The position numbers and the translations under genes were made by a program. A DNA stretch of 35,488 nucleotides from JAAZPG01 sp012797375 (GTDB lineage: Bacteria; Acidobacteriota; Aminicenantia; Aminicenantales; UBA4085): positions 1 through 35,488 of the forward strand of contig CALMMC010000044.1 of the NCBI GenBank assembly GCA_937868205.1, read 5' to 3'. The notes beneath the pieces are model-generated. The model worked only from the letters and a program-made list of their open reading frames with translations. It made no database searches and was not told the DNA's origin. How positions within the stretch are numbered: the stretch's first letter is position 1; each line of letters starts with the position of its first letter. Below are positions 1 through 8,336 of the stretch, in pieces.

Positions 1-48
1 TCTATACAGAGTAGAGCGGCGGCGTCGTCATAGGTGTATAAGAGACAG
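1..48 (+). other. Nextera adapter remnant at the 5' end (not biological)
   Basis: Bases 34-48 (GTGTATAAGAGACAG) are the 3' part of the Tn5 mosaic end used in Nextera libraries. Upstream, AGAGTAGA at 8-15 equals an i5 index sequence (S504 from memory), preceded by TCTATAC, close to the end of the P5 oligo (TCTACAC), and followed by a mutated version of the Read 1 primer region. The order P5-tail, index, primer, mosaic end is that of a Nextera i5 adapter. The errors look like low-quality read ends. Biological sequence starts at about 49, so the first gene is cut by library construction rather than by a genomic event. Confidence 0.93.
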
Positions 49-49
49 C

Positions 50-2596
50 CTCAACCCCGTGGCGGGTCTGATCAAGAAGGCGATGATCGAAATCCCGCCT
101 AAGTTTGCGGGGAAGCCGCCGGTGAACCCGGAGGCTCAGAAGGCGGAAAGACGGGAATGGAAAAGAGCGCAGGGGCTGGCCGAAGATGTGCGGTATTACG
201 GAAAATGGATGCGAGATGAAGCCGAAAAGCGCATCGGCCATCTCTACCCGAAGATCGAAATCACCGCCGAGATGGCGAAAACGCGGCCGGATCTCTATCC
301 CTACGTCGGGCTGAAGCTCACCGTAATCGCCTGGCTCTGGGCGCGCACGGTCAAAAGCCCGAATCCGGCCTTCGCCAATGTGGACGTTCCGCTCGCTTCC
401 ACTTTCATGCTTTCGACCAAAGAAGGCAAGGAAGCGTATGTCGAGCCGGTGATTGAAAACGGCGGTTATCGGTTTACGGTGAAGATGGGGAAACCGGAAG
501 ATGCCGTAAGAGCGAAGAACGGGACTAAATCGGGAAGCAGCGGCAGCAGCTTCCTCTGCCTGATGTCTGGCACGCCGATGCCGTTTGATTACCTTCGATC
601 TGAAGCTAAAGCCGGTCGTATGGGTACGCGGTTAATGGCGATTGTCGCCGAGGGCGATCGCGGCCGTATATATCTATCTCCAACGAACGAGATGGAGGCG
701 ATTGCACTTAACGCGAAACCGCATGATGTCCCGGAGACGAATTTGCCTGTGAGAGCACTTGGTTTTCGTGTTCAGGAATATGGAATGACGAAATGGAGAG
801 ACCTCTTCACCCCCCGCCAGCTTGTGGCGTTGACGACGTTTTCCGACTTGGTGGGCGAAGCGCGCGAGCGTGTACGGCAAGACGCCCTCGCCGCTTCGTC
901 CAACGTGCCGAGTGCGATAAATTCCAACTTGGCGGGGGAAGATAGGGAACAGGTGAGGCGCGATGCTCCGGCGGTCTCGTTTGCTGCACCGGCCGATACT
1001 CCTTCCGGCCGGCCGGTTGAATCGAAAGCAACCTGGCCCGGCGGCCGCCCCGACGACAACAAGCCCCTCCGCGACGGCGGCCTCGGCGCCACGGCTTATG
1101 CCGAGGCCGTGGCGATGTATTTAGGACTTGCTGTTGATTATGCGGCAAACTATTGGTCCGTTATTACTACGCCCGCGGAAGGCTTCATTCGCGGGACATT
1201 TTCTCGCCAAGCGTTGCCTATGACATGGGACTTCGCGGAAGCTCCTCCATTTGGAGGAACGAGCGGCAATTGGATGGGGGGCATCGAGTGGGCGGCGAAA
1301 GCAATGGATGCCTTTCCAATCGATGGAAAAGGGGAAGCAAGTCAAGCCGATGCCGCGGCTCAACAGATTTCTGAAGGAAAGGTAGTGTCTACGGATCCTC
1401 CTTATTACGACAATATTGGTTATGCTGATCTTTCGGATTATTTCTACGTTTGGCTTCGTAGAACACTAAAACCTGTGATTCCTCAACTCTTCGCGACTCT
1501 CGCCGTCCCAAAGGCAGAAGAACTTGTTGCTACGCCGTATCGTCATGGTAGTAAAGAAAAGGCCGAGGCATTCTTCTTAAACGGTATGACACGTGCGATG
1601 AGTTGTCTTGCCAAAGAATCACACCCGGCTTTTCCGGTTACAATCTATTATGCGTTCAAGCAAGCAGAGAGCGACGACGATACCGGCATGGCTAGCACTG
1701 GATGGGATACCTTCCTCGATGCCGTGATTGAAGCTGGCTTCTCTATCAGCGGAACTTGGCCTATACGAACGGAGCGGGAGGGAAGAACTATTGGCATCGG
1801 ATCCAATGCCCTTGCTTCCAGCATCGTGCTCGTCTGCCGCCCGCGCGCAGCCGATGCGCCCACCGCCACGCGCCGTGAATTTCTTGCCGTGCTCAAGGCC
1901 GAACTGCCGAAAGCGCTTGCCCATCTACAGCGCGGCAACATCGCGCCGGTGGATCTCGCCCAGGCGGCCATCGGACCGGGAATGGCGGTCTATACCCGCT
2001 ATTCGAAGGTGCTCGATGCGGAGGGGAAGCCCCTTTCCGTGCGCGAGGCGTTGGCGCTTATCAATCAAATCCTTGACGAGGCGCTGGCCGAGCAGGAAGG
2101 CGACTTCGACGCCGACAGCCGCTGGGCGCTGGCCTGGTTCGAGCAGAACGGATTTGGCGAGGGGGAATTCGGAGTGGCCGAGACCCTCAGCAAGGCCAAG
2201 AACACGAGTGTCGCCGGCATGGTCGAGGCCGGAATTCTCGCCTCGAAGCGCGGCAAGGTGTGCCTGCTCAAACCGGACGAGCTCCCCGCCGACTGGGACC
2301 CGGACAAAGATTCCCGCCTCACGGCCTGGGAAATCGTCCATCAACTGGTCCGAGCGCTTTCAACCGGCGGTGAAAGCGCGGCCGCCGAACTCGTCGCCAA
2401 GCTCGGGACAAGGGCCGAAGTCGCCCGCGAGCTGGCCTATCGGCTCTATGCGCTCTGCGAACGCAAGAAGCGGGCGGCCGAGGCACTTGCCTATAACGGC
2501 CTCGTCCAGAGCTGGCCGGAGATCGTCCGGATCGCCGGCGGGGGCGGCAAACCAGGGACCAGGCAAGCGAAGTTATTTAAGGAAACCAAGGAGTAA
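50..2596 (+). CDS. DUF1156-family adenine-specific DNA methyltransferase, 5' truncated
   Basis: This is a predicted N6-adenine DNA methyltransferase of the COG1743/DUF1156 type. The frame is open from the adapter junction: codons 50-70 read LNPVAGL, which matches the family's LNPVA segment that follows the SAM-binding motif. The GTG at 59 is therefore internal, and the N-terminal SAM-binding motif I is missing. The catalytic motif IV is DPPY at 1394-1405, followed by YYDNIGYADLSDYFYVWLRR-like residues. Another conserved block is MTWDFAEAPPF near 1221-1253. The family's Zn-ribbon positions read KSPNPAF and CLMSG, so most of those cysteines are absent; I recall this from a common subfamily. A diverged 81-bp tandem duplication lies at 842-1003. 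Stretches around 560-830 and 1130-1790 look lower in GC than both ends, suggesting mosaic ancestry. The stop is 3 bases before the next ATG, so the pair is an operon. In defence islands this family would protect host DNA or mark self. Confidence 0.9.
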   Translation, partial: LNPVAGLIKKAMIEIPPKFAGKPPVNPEAQKAERREWKRAQGLAEDVRYYGKWMRDEAEKRIGHLYPKIEITAEMAKTRPDLYPYVGLKLTVIAWLWARTVKSPNPAFANVDVPLASTFMLSTKEGKEAYVEPVIENGGYRFTVKMGKPEDAVRAKNGTKSGSSGSSFLCLMSGTPMPFDYLRSEAKAGRMGTRLMAIVAEGDRGRIYLSPTNEMEAIALNAKPHDVPETNLPVRALGFRVQEYGMTKWRDLFTPRQLVALTTFSDLVGEARERVRQDALAASSNVPSAINSNLAGEDREQVRRDAPAVSFAAPADTPSGRPVESKATWPGGRPDDNKPLRDGGLGATAYAEAVAMYLGLAVDYAANYWSVITTPAEGFIRGTFSRQALPMTWDFAEAPPFGGTSGNWMGGIEWAAKAMDAFPIDGKGEASQADAAAQQISEGKVVSTDPPYYDNIGYADLSDYFYVWLRRTLKPVIPQLFATLAVPKAEELVATPYRHGSKEKAEAFFLNGMTRAMSCLAKESHPAFPVTIYYAFKQAESDDDTGMASTGWDTFLDAVIEAGFSISGTWPIRTEREGRTIGIGSNALASSIVLVCRPRAADAPTATRREFLAVLKAELPKALAHLQRGNIAPVDLAQAAIGPGMAVYTRYSKVLDAEGKPLSVREALALINQILDEALAEQEGDFDADSRWALAWFEQNGFGEGEFGVAETLSKAKNTSVAGMVEAGILASKRGKVCLLKPDELPADWDPDKDSRLTAWEIVHQLVRALSTGGESAAAELVAKLGTRAEVARELAYRLYALCERKKRAAEALAYNGLVQSWPEIVRIAGGGGKPGTRQAKLFKETKE
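842..1003 (+). repeat. Diverged tandem duplication of 81 bp (27 codons) within the methyltransferase gene
   Basis: Unit 1 is 842-922 and unit 2 is 923-1003, head to tail and in frame. They start TCCGACTTGGTGGGCGAAG and TCCAACTTGGCGGGGGAAG. The encoded peptides begin SDLVGEARERVRQDALAASS and SNLAGEDREQVRRDAPAVSF. The first copy matches the family's usual helix; the second looks like an inserted extra copy just before the RDGGLGATAYAEAVA block. Confidence 0.75.
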
Positions 2597-2599
2597 TCC

Positions 2600-5500
2600 A
2601 TGGCCATTACCAACCAGGAGCGCGTAAGCAAAGCAATGGAACTGCTCCGATCCGGGCTCGCGCCTTTCGTCGAGCGCGAGCTCAAAAGTAAATATCAAGC
2701 ACAGGCCGTCGAGATCGCCCGACGCTTCGCCGCTGAAGATCGCATGTTGGCAAAAAAGCCCGTCGCCGAATGGGACGTGGCCGCTCTGTTCAAGCTGATG
2801 GCGGATGCCTGGAACGAAATATTTAGCAACACCCTCGGCCGGGCCGAGCGGACCCTGGTCTTTGAGCTCCGCGATGTCCGAAACGAATGGGCGCACCAGA
2901 AGACGTTTTCAAGCGACGACACGGACCGCGCCCTGGACTCGATGGCCCGTCTGCTGACGGCGATTTCCGCTCCGCAGGCCGACGAGGTCACGAAAATAAA
3001 GATGGAGCTGCGCCGGCTCACCTTCGACGAACAGGTCCGGAGCGAGAAGCGCAAGGCCGGCGGTTCCTTGATCGAGGCCGCCGCGACGGGCGCGCTGAAG
3101 CCCTGGCGGGAAATCGTCACCCCGCATGCCGACGTGGCCAGCGGGCGTTACCAGCAGGCGGAATTCGCCGCCGACCTCTGGCAGGTTCACTTGGGCGAGG
3201 GGACGGACGAGTACAAGGATCCGAAAGAGTTCTTCCGGCGGACCTATCTCACCGAAAGTCTGAAACGGCTTTTGATTTGCGGCGTGGAGCGACTTTCGGG
3301 CAAAGGCGGCGATCCGGTCGTGCAGCTTCAGACCAACTTCGGCGGCGGCAAGACCCATTCCATGTTGGCTCTCTACCACCTGTATTCCGGAGTAAACCCA
3401 AGAGATCTCGCGGGAGTGGACGCGGTGCTGGCTGAGGCCGGCATTAAGGATCCGCCCAAGGCGAAACGCGTGGTTTTGGTGGGAAACAAGATTTCTCCCG
3501 GAAATCCCGTCGTCAAGACAGACGGAACGGTGGTCCGCACGCTCTGGGGGGAGATAGCCTGGCAGCTCGGCGGGAAAAAAGCCTTCGCCCGCGTCAAGGC
3601 GGACGATGAAAAGGCCACGAATCCGGGCGACACCATGCGCGAGCTGTTTAAGGAATACGGGCCGTGCCTGGTCCTGATCGACGAATGGGTGGCCTATGCC
3701 CGCCAGCTCCACGAACAGAGCGATTTGCCGGCCGGAAGCTTCGAAACACAGTTCACCTTTGCTCAGGCCCTCACCGAATCGGCCAAGCTCGCGGGCAAGT
3801 GCCTGATTGTGATTTCGCTGCCGGCCTCCGACACCCAGGGCTCGCCGCATACGCAGGCTGATGACGCGGAAGTGGGCGGTCTGCGCGGCCGCGAAGCGCT
3901 CGAGCGGCTGCGCAATGTGGTCGGCCGGGTGGAATCGTCTTGGCGGCCGGCGACCGCCGAGGAGGGCTTCGAGATCGTCCGGCGCCGGCTGTTTGAGCCG
4001 TTGGCCGGGCCGGAAGCCTTCAAGCAGAGGGATGTGACCGCGCGGGCTTTCGCTGATCTCTATCGTACCCAAAGCGCCGAGTTCCCGCCGGAGTGCAAGG
4101 GCGGCGACTACGAAAAACGCATCCAGGCGGCTTATCCGATCCACCCGGAAATCTTTGACCGGCTCTACACCGACTGGTCCACGCTGCTCAAGTTTCAGCG
4201 CACGCGCGGCGTCCTGCGCCTGATGGCGGCGGTGATCCACAGCTTGTGGGAAAAGGGAGACCGCAATCCCCTGATCCTGCCGTCCACGCTGCCGATCGAC
4301 GACCATCGCGTCCAATCCGAGCTGACCCGCTATCTTTCAGACAACTGGGCGCCGATCATCGAAAAAGATGTCGACGGGCCGGACTCGCTGCCGCTCAAGA
4401 TCGATAGCGAGCTGCCCAACCTCGGCAAGCTGCATGCGACGCGAAGGGTGGCCCGGGCCATCTACCTCGGTTCCGCCCCGACGGCCGCGGCCGCGCACCG
4501 CGGCCTCGAGGACCGGCGGGTCAAGCTCGGCTGCGTGATGCCGGGCGAGTCGCCGGCCGTCTTCGGCGACGCGTTGCGGCGTCTTGCCGCGTCGGCGACC
4601 TACCTCTATCAGGACGGGCCGCGCTTCTGGTATGCCACGCAGCCGACGGTCACCAAAATCGCCATAGACCGGGCCGAACAGCTCAAGCGAGATCCCGACA
4701 AAGTGATGCAGGAATTGGATAAACGGCTTCGCCTGAATTTGCGCACGCTCGGTGATTTTTCGCGCGTTCACTCCATGCCGCGTTCAAGCGCGGACGTGCC
4801 TGACGACCTCGACGCCCGGCTGGTGGTTTTACCCGCGGATCATCCGCACATCAAGGAACCGGGCGGCTTGGCCGAAGCCATGGTCCGGGAGATTCTCGAA
4901 TCGCGGGGCACGACGCCCCGCCTCTATCGCAACACCCTGGTTTTCCTCGCGGCTGACAAGGTGCGCCTGCAGGACCTCGATGAGGCGGTGCGAAAATTCC
5001 TGGCGTGGGAGTCGATCCTGGCCGAGAAAGAGGCGCTCAACCTCGATCCGCATCAGGTGCGCCAGGCCGAAACGCAGTTGCAGGCGGCCGATGGAATGGT
5101 GACGGGCCGATTGCCCGAAACGTACCAATGGTTGCTGGTCCCGGAGCAGATAAATCCCCAAGCGTCGACCGCCTGGCAGGCGATCCGTCTTTCGGGAGGC
5201 GAATCGCTCGCTGTGAGGGCGAGTAAGAAGCTCCGCAGCGAAGAATTGCTGGTGCTGTCGCTCGGCTCGACGATCTTGCGCAAGCACCTCGACGGAGTTC
5301 CTTTATGGCGAGGCGATCATGTCGCCGTAAGGCAGCTCGTGGAGGATTTTGCCAAGTATCTCTACCTGCCGCGTTTGGCCGGTCCCGAGGTGCTTACGCA
5401 GGCTATGCGCGACGGGATTTCCATGCTCACGTGGCAGTCGGATACGTTTGCTTATGCGGAAAGTTTTGATGAAGGCGCCGGCCGCTATCAAGGTTTACGC

Positions 5501-5944
5501 GCCGGGTCGATGGCAGCCCTCACGGCTGATATCGGCCTGTTGGTCAAGCCGGATATTGCGATACGACAGATGGAAGCCGAGATCCCCGTTCCGGCTCCCG
5601 CGGGTGCTTCCAGCGGAGCGACCGGTGAAGGCGGGGCCGCGGGCGGACCGGGGGATGACGGCGTCACCGGCGGCATAGGCCCCGGCGGCCGGCCGGCTGC
5701 CGCTCCGGTTGCCAGACGTTTCCATGGCACCGTCGAGCTCGATTCCGCGCGCGTCGGCCGCGACGCCAGCCGCATCGCCGACGAGGTGATCGCTCATCTG
5801 GCCGGTCAGGTCGGCGCGGAGGTAACAGTCACCCTTGAAATCGAGGCCAGACTCGCCGGCGGCGCCTCCGATCAACTCGTCCGGACGGTCACCGAAAACA
5901 GTCGTACGCTTAAGTTCAAGAGTCATGGATTTGAGAAAGAGTAG
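2600..5944 (+). CDS. DUF499 ATPase with N-terminal Swt1-like HEPN domain
   Basis: A 1114-residue protein of the COG1483/DUF499 type. Residues about 8-130 form a Swt1-like HEPN domain carrying R94-N-E-W-A-H99, which fits the Rx4-6H motif of catalytic HEPN ribonucleases. A P-loop ATPase follows: Walker A variant NFGGGKTH (G248-H253) and Walker B LVLIDEW (D361, E362). Residues about 1004-1035 are a Gly/Ala/Pro-rich linker. The C-terminal region ends in VTLEIEARLAGG and RTVTENSRTLKFKSHGFE, a tail typical of the family. The start is ATG 2600, with AAGGAG at 2588-2593 inside the end of the methyltransferase gene, so translation is probably coupled. Family knowledge places DUF499 next to DUF1156 in anti-phage, restriction-like islands. 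A likely role is NTP-driven sensing with RNA cleavage by the HEPN domain; the nuclease activity is inferred from the motif only. Downstream partners (DUF3780, helicase, PLD nuclease) are not present here. Confidence 0.9.
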   Translation: MAITNQERVSKAMELLRSGLAPFVERELKSKYQAQAVEIARRFAAEDRMLAKKPVAEWDVAALFKLMADAWNEIFSNTLGRAERTLVFELRDVRNEWAHQKTFSSDDTDRALDSMARLLTAISAPQADEVTKIKMELRRLTFDEQVRSEKRKAGGSLIEAAATGALKPWREIVTPHADVASGRYQQAEFAADLWQVHLGEGTDEYKDPKEFFRRTYLTESLKRLLICGVERLSGKGGDPVVQLQTNFGGGKTHSMLALYHLYSGVNPRDLAGVDAVLAEAGIKDPPKAKRVVLVGNKISPGNPVVKTDGTVVRTLWGEIAWQLGGKKAFARVKADDEKATNPGDTMRELFKEYGPCLVLIDEWVAYARQLHEQSDLPAGSFETQFTFAQALTESAKLAGKCLIVISLPASDTQGSPHTQADDAEVGGLRGREALERLRNVVGRVESSWRPATAEEGFEIVRRRLFEPLAGPEAFKQRDVTARAFADLYRTQSAEFPPECKGGDYEKRIQAAYPIHPEIFDRLYTDWSTLLKFQRTRGVLRLMAAVIHSLWEKGDRNPLILPSTLPIDDHRVQSELTRYLSDNWAPIIEKDVDGPDSLPLKIDSELPNLGKLHATRRVARAIYLGSAPTAAAAHRGLEDRRVKLGCVMPGESPAVFGDALRRLAASATYLYQDGPRFWYATQPTVTKIAIDRAEQLKRDPDKVMQELDKRLRLNLRTLGDFSRVHSMPRSSADVPDDLDARLVVLPADHPHIKEPGGLAEAMVREILESRGTTPRLYRNTLVFLAADKVRLQDLDEAVRKFLAWESILAEKEALNLDPHQVRQAETQLQAADGMVTGRLPETYQWLLVPEQINPQASTAWQAIRLSGGESLAVRASKKLRSEELLVLSLGSTILRKHLDGVPLWRGDHVAVRQLVEDFAKYLYLPRLAGPEVLTQAMRDGISMLTWQSDTFAYAESFDEGAGRYQGLRAGSMAALTADIGLLVKPDIAIRQMEAEIPVPAPAGASSGATGEGGAAGGPGDDGVTGGIGPGGRPAAAPVARRFHGTVELDSARVGRDASRIADEVIAHLAGQVGAEVTVTLEIEARLAGGASDQLVRTVTENSRTLKFKSHGFEKE

Positions 5945-5974
5945 TATACGGCGTTATAACGACTGAAAGGCCAT

Positions 5975-6415
5975 TCAAGCCGGGCCGGCGTTTGCCTTCA
6001 GAGTCGCGGCCCAAGCCCGAGCTTTTTCGATTTCGCCCTCGAAAAGCGGGCCTTCTTTTCCTTTGACGTAAAAGGGCTGCGGTTCCGAAATCATCTCCGC
6101 TCCGGCGTCGGCCAAGACCTTGGCGATTTTGCCGGCCGCGTCCCCGTGGATGAACAATTTGACCCGGGTGTCGAAGGCGGCGGCTTTAACGCCCTTGAGC
6201 TGTTCCTTTTTCAAGGCGGCAAGAAAGGCCTGCGTTCTCTCCGACGGCTTCCAGCCGAGAATCGGGCTGCCGACAACGACCAGCCCGAGGCCGGAAAAAT
6301 GCTCCGGCCCGGCGTCGGAAACCGAAACGGCCGGCGCGCCCAGGATTTCCGCGACCGTTTCCGCGATTTTTCGGGTGTTCCCGTGATTCGAGTCGTAAAT
6401 GACGAGAGATTCCAT
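5975..6415 (-). CDS. Flavodoxin-like FMN-binding protein
   Basis: A 146-residue flavodoxin-fold protein. The N-terminus reads LVIYDSNHGNTRKIAETV, the flavodoxin phosphate-binding loop after strand 1. Later segments LGLVVVGSPILGWKPSE and VKAAAFDTRVK fit the flavin-contacting strands and loops. It probably carries electrons, or protects or reduces quinones, in the cytoplasm; the partner is unknown. ATG 6413-6415 is preceded by GGAGG (complement of 6425-6429) at 9-base spacing. It is convergent with the DUF499 gene, with 30 bases between stops, and its codon use resembles the rest of the contig. The defence pair is therefore probably not transcribed into this gene's function. An 11-base inverted repeat GAATAATATTC lies upstream at 6461-6471. 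Confidence 0.87.
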   Translation of the reverse strand: MESLVIYDSNHGNTRKIAETVAEILGAPAVSVSDAGPEHFSGLGLVVVGSPILGWKPSERTQAFLAALKKEQLKGVKAAAFDTRVKLFIHGDAAGKIAKVLADAGAEMISEPQPFYVKGKEGPLFEGEIEKARAWAATLKANAGPA

Positions 6416-6485
6416 GAATTTAATCCTCCAGGGGTGCAGTCTGTATCCTCAAAAATTTCGGAATAATATTCTGTGAAGCGGGCCG

Positions 6486-6911
6486 CTACGGCTCCTTGAC
6501 CGCGCCCTTGACCGCGATTTCCTTGTGGGCTCCCTTGGTCGTATGGAGACGGAAACCGTCCACCTCCGGCGGCCAGGCTTCGGCCAGGATATAGACCGTG
6601 ATGTATTCCGAATAGGACGGCTTGAAATCGCCGACCATGTGGAATACGAGCCGGGGCTCCTCGCCCGGCGGAGCGGACCGGGCGATCCGTTCGGTGAATG
6701 GAAGGACGGTTTCGGCTCCCGTCGATTCCCGGCGCAGGACGAGGCCTCCGTCCTCCTTCAGGGAGAGGACGTATTCCCCCGCCGGAAAGCTTGTTCCGGC
6801 GGCCTTGAAGGGAAACGAAATGACGTACCGGTCGGCGGCCAGGGCGTTCAGCGTTCCGAGAGCCAGGATGACGGCGGCCGCGGCCGCCGCGCGGCGGAGT
6901 TGAGATTTCAT
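6486..6911 (-). CDS. Small secreted β-rich protein of unknown function
   Basis: 141 residues starting MKSQLRRAAAAAAVILALGT, a clear Sec-type signal peptide with a likely cleavage near LNALAA. The mature part is short and β-rich (RYVISFPFKAAG, FPAGEYVLSL, GGLVLRR) and ends KEIAVKGAVKEP. I do not recognise a named family; small exported proteins with an 'F-PAG-Y' block occur in Acidobacteriota, from memory. ATG 6909-6911 is supported by GGGAG (complement of 6919-6923) at 7-base spacing. An upstream in-frame extension to 7028 is possible but would overlap the aminotransferase gene and lose the signal peptide, so I reject it. It lies 31 bases downstream of the aminotransferase on the same strand, probably in the same transcript. 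Its translation start region is strikingly like that gene's. Confidence 0.8.
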   Translation of the reverse strand: MKSQLRRAAAAAAVILALGTLNALAADRYVISFPFKAAGTSFPAGEYVLSLKEDGGLVLRRESTGAETVLPFTERIARSAPPGEEPRLVFHMVGDFKPSYSEYITVYILAEAWPPEVDGFRLHTTKGAHKEIAVKGAVKEP

Positions 6912-6942
6912 GAGCGTTCTCCCTTTGCCGGGCGCGCGGGCG

Positions 6943-8307
6943 TCAGCCGGCGGACTCCATGGGGAAGGCCGGGGCCGTCCCCCCCTCGGGCGGGATCCCG
7001 TTCTTGATCGCGTCCTCCATGCCCTCAATGAACGTATCGATCTCCTCGAGCGTCGTGTAGATGTTCGGCGAGACGCGGAGAGCCTGGTAGTCGAACACTT
7101 GGTTGGGCGGGGCGCCGCCGATCAGCGGAACGGCGACGATCCGGTACTTCGATTTCAGGAAGGCGGCGAGATTCCGCATGTCGAGGCCCTCGACGTTGAC
7201 CGCGGCCACGCCCCAGGCTTCGGGCGGTTCCCCGAGATTCGTCAGGATACGGACGCGCGGATGGGCTTTGAGAGCGGCGGCCCAGCGGAGAGTCAAGTAG
7301 CGCAGCCGGGCGGCCTTGCGCTCGCCGCCGACGGCTTGGTGGAAGGCCAGGGCTTCGCCGAGGGCGGCCCGGATGCCCCAGGGATGGGTCCCGATGGCTT
7401 CGAATTTGCGGATGTCGCCGTCCTGCTGTTCAGGCGCGGCCTGCAGCGGCCAAAATTTCGGGATCATCTCCCGACGGACGTAAAGGCAGCCGTTGCCGAT
7501 GGGGGCCATCAGCCACTTGTGAAGGCTGACGCCGTAGGCGTCGCACTCCAGATCCCTCAGCTTGAAGGGGAATTGCCCCAAGGCGTGGGCTCCGTCGACG
7601 ATCGTCACGATCCCCCGCGACCGGGCCAAGCGGGCCAGCCGCTGGACGGGGAAAAGCTGGGCCGTCAGGTTGGTGATGTGGCAGAAATGGAAGACCTTCG
7701 TCCGGGGGGTGATCGCTTCCTCGAACAGCCGGTAGAGCTGGTCCTGCGTCGCCGGGACGGGAAACTGCAGCCGGGTGACCTTGATCCCCTCGCGCCGCAT
7801 CCGCTGATCCCAGGTCGTCAGCATCCGGGGGTAATCCTGCTCGGTCGTGATCACCTCGTCGCCGGCTTCGAGGTCGAGGCCGTTCTGGACGATCTGCAGG
7901 GATTCGCTGGCTCCGCGGGTCAGGGCCAGCTCGTCCGTGGCGCAGCCGAATTCCGCGGCCATCCGCCGACGGATCGTCTCGACGTTCTCGGCGACCATCG
8001 CCTGGTAATGGACGGGGAGCATGTTGATCATTTCCAGGTAGCGGAACTCGGATTCGAGGACCACGCGGGGACAGGGAGCGGTGAAGCCGTTGTTCAGATT
8101 GATCAGGGTCCGGTCCAGCTTGTAGGCCAGTTGGACTTCCCTCCAGTAGAATTCATCGGCGGCGATCTCCTCGGGCGTCCGGCCGGCGGTCGACCGGGCC
8201 GCGGCTTCGATCCTTTCGAGCCCGCCGGCGTTGACCGCGGCGGCGGTTATCCCCACGGCTCCGCACAGACGCAAAAACGACCGCCGGTCCCAGATTTGAG
8301 ATTTCAT
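6943..8307 (-). CDS. Tat-exported class V aminotransferase (isopenicillin-N-epimerase-like)
   Basis: 454 residues. The N-terminus MKSQIWDRRSFLRLCGAVGI is a twin-arginine leader (RRSFLRL plus an Ala/Gly-rich hydrophobic stretch), so export of a folded PLP enzyme to the periplasm is predicted. Fold-type I class V features are TRGASESLQ near 130-137 (cofactor phosphate loop), VDGAH with D238 (pyridine nitrogen) and SLHKW with K264 (PLP Schiff base). The closest family by motif is the isopenicillin-N epimerase/cysteine desulfurase-like group; the substrate is unknown. ATG 8305-8307 has GGAGGAG (complement of 8315-8321) as ribosome site. It leads a probable two-gene transcript with the small secreted protein and has a TATAAT box upstream (8337-8342). 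tatA is present elsewhere in the window. Confidence 0.9.
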   Translation of the reverse strand: MKSQIWDRRSFLRLCGAVGITAAAVNAGGLERIEAAARSTAGRTPEEIAADEFYWREVQLAYKLDRTLINLNNGFTAPCPRVVLESEFRYLEMINMLPVHYQAMVAENVETIRRRMAAEFGCATDELALTRGASESLQIVQNGLDLEAGDEVITTEQDYPRMLTTWDQRMRREGIKVTRLQFPVPATQDQLYRLFEEAITPRTKVFHFCHITNLTAQLFPVQRLARLARSRGIVTIVDGAHALGQFPFKLRDLECDAYGVSLHKWLMAPIGNGCLYVRREMIPKFWPLQAAPEQQDGDIRKFEAIGTHPWGIRAALGEALAFHQAVGGERKAARLRYLTLRWAAALKAHPRVRILTNLGEPPEAWGVAAVNVEGLDMRNLAAFLKSKYRIVAVPLIGGAPPNQVFDYQALRVSPNIYTTLEEIDTFIEGMEDAIKNGIPPEGGTAPAFPMESAG

Positions 8308-8336
8308 GAAGCGGCTCCTCCTTTGCGGGATGACTT

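Noticed and set aside
2909..4315. 468-residue minus-strand frame inside the DUF499 gene
   Set aside because: Shadow of a GC-rich coding frame; no recognisable domain, and the plus strand has clear P-loop motifs.
5950..5959. Palindrome CGTTATAACG between convergent genes
   Set aside because: Too short and lacks a loop or T tract; could arise by chance, so not called a terminator.
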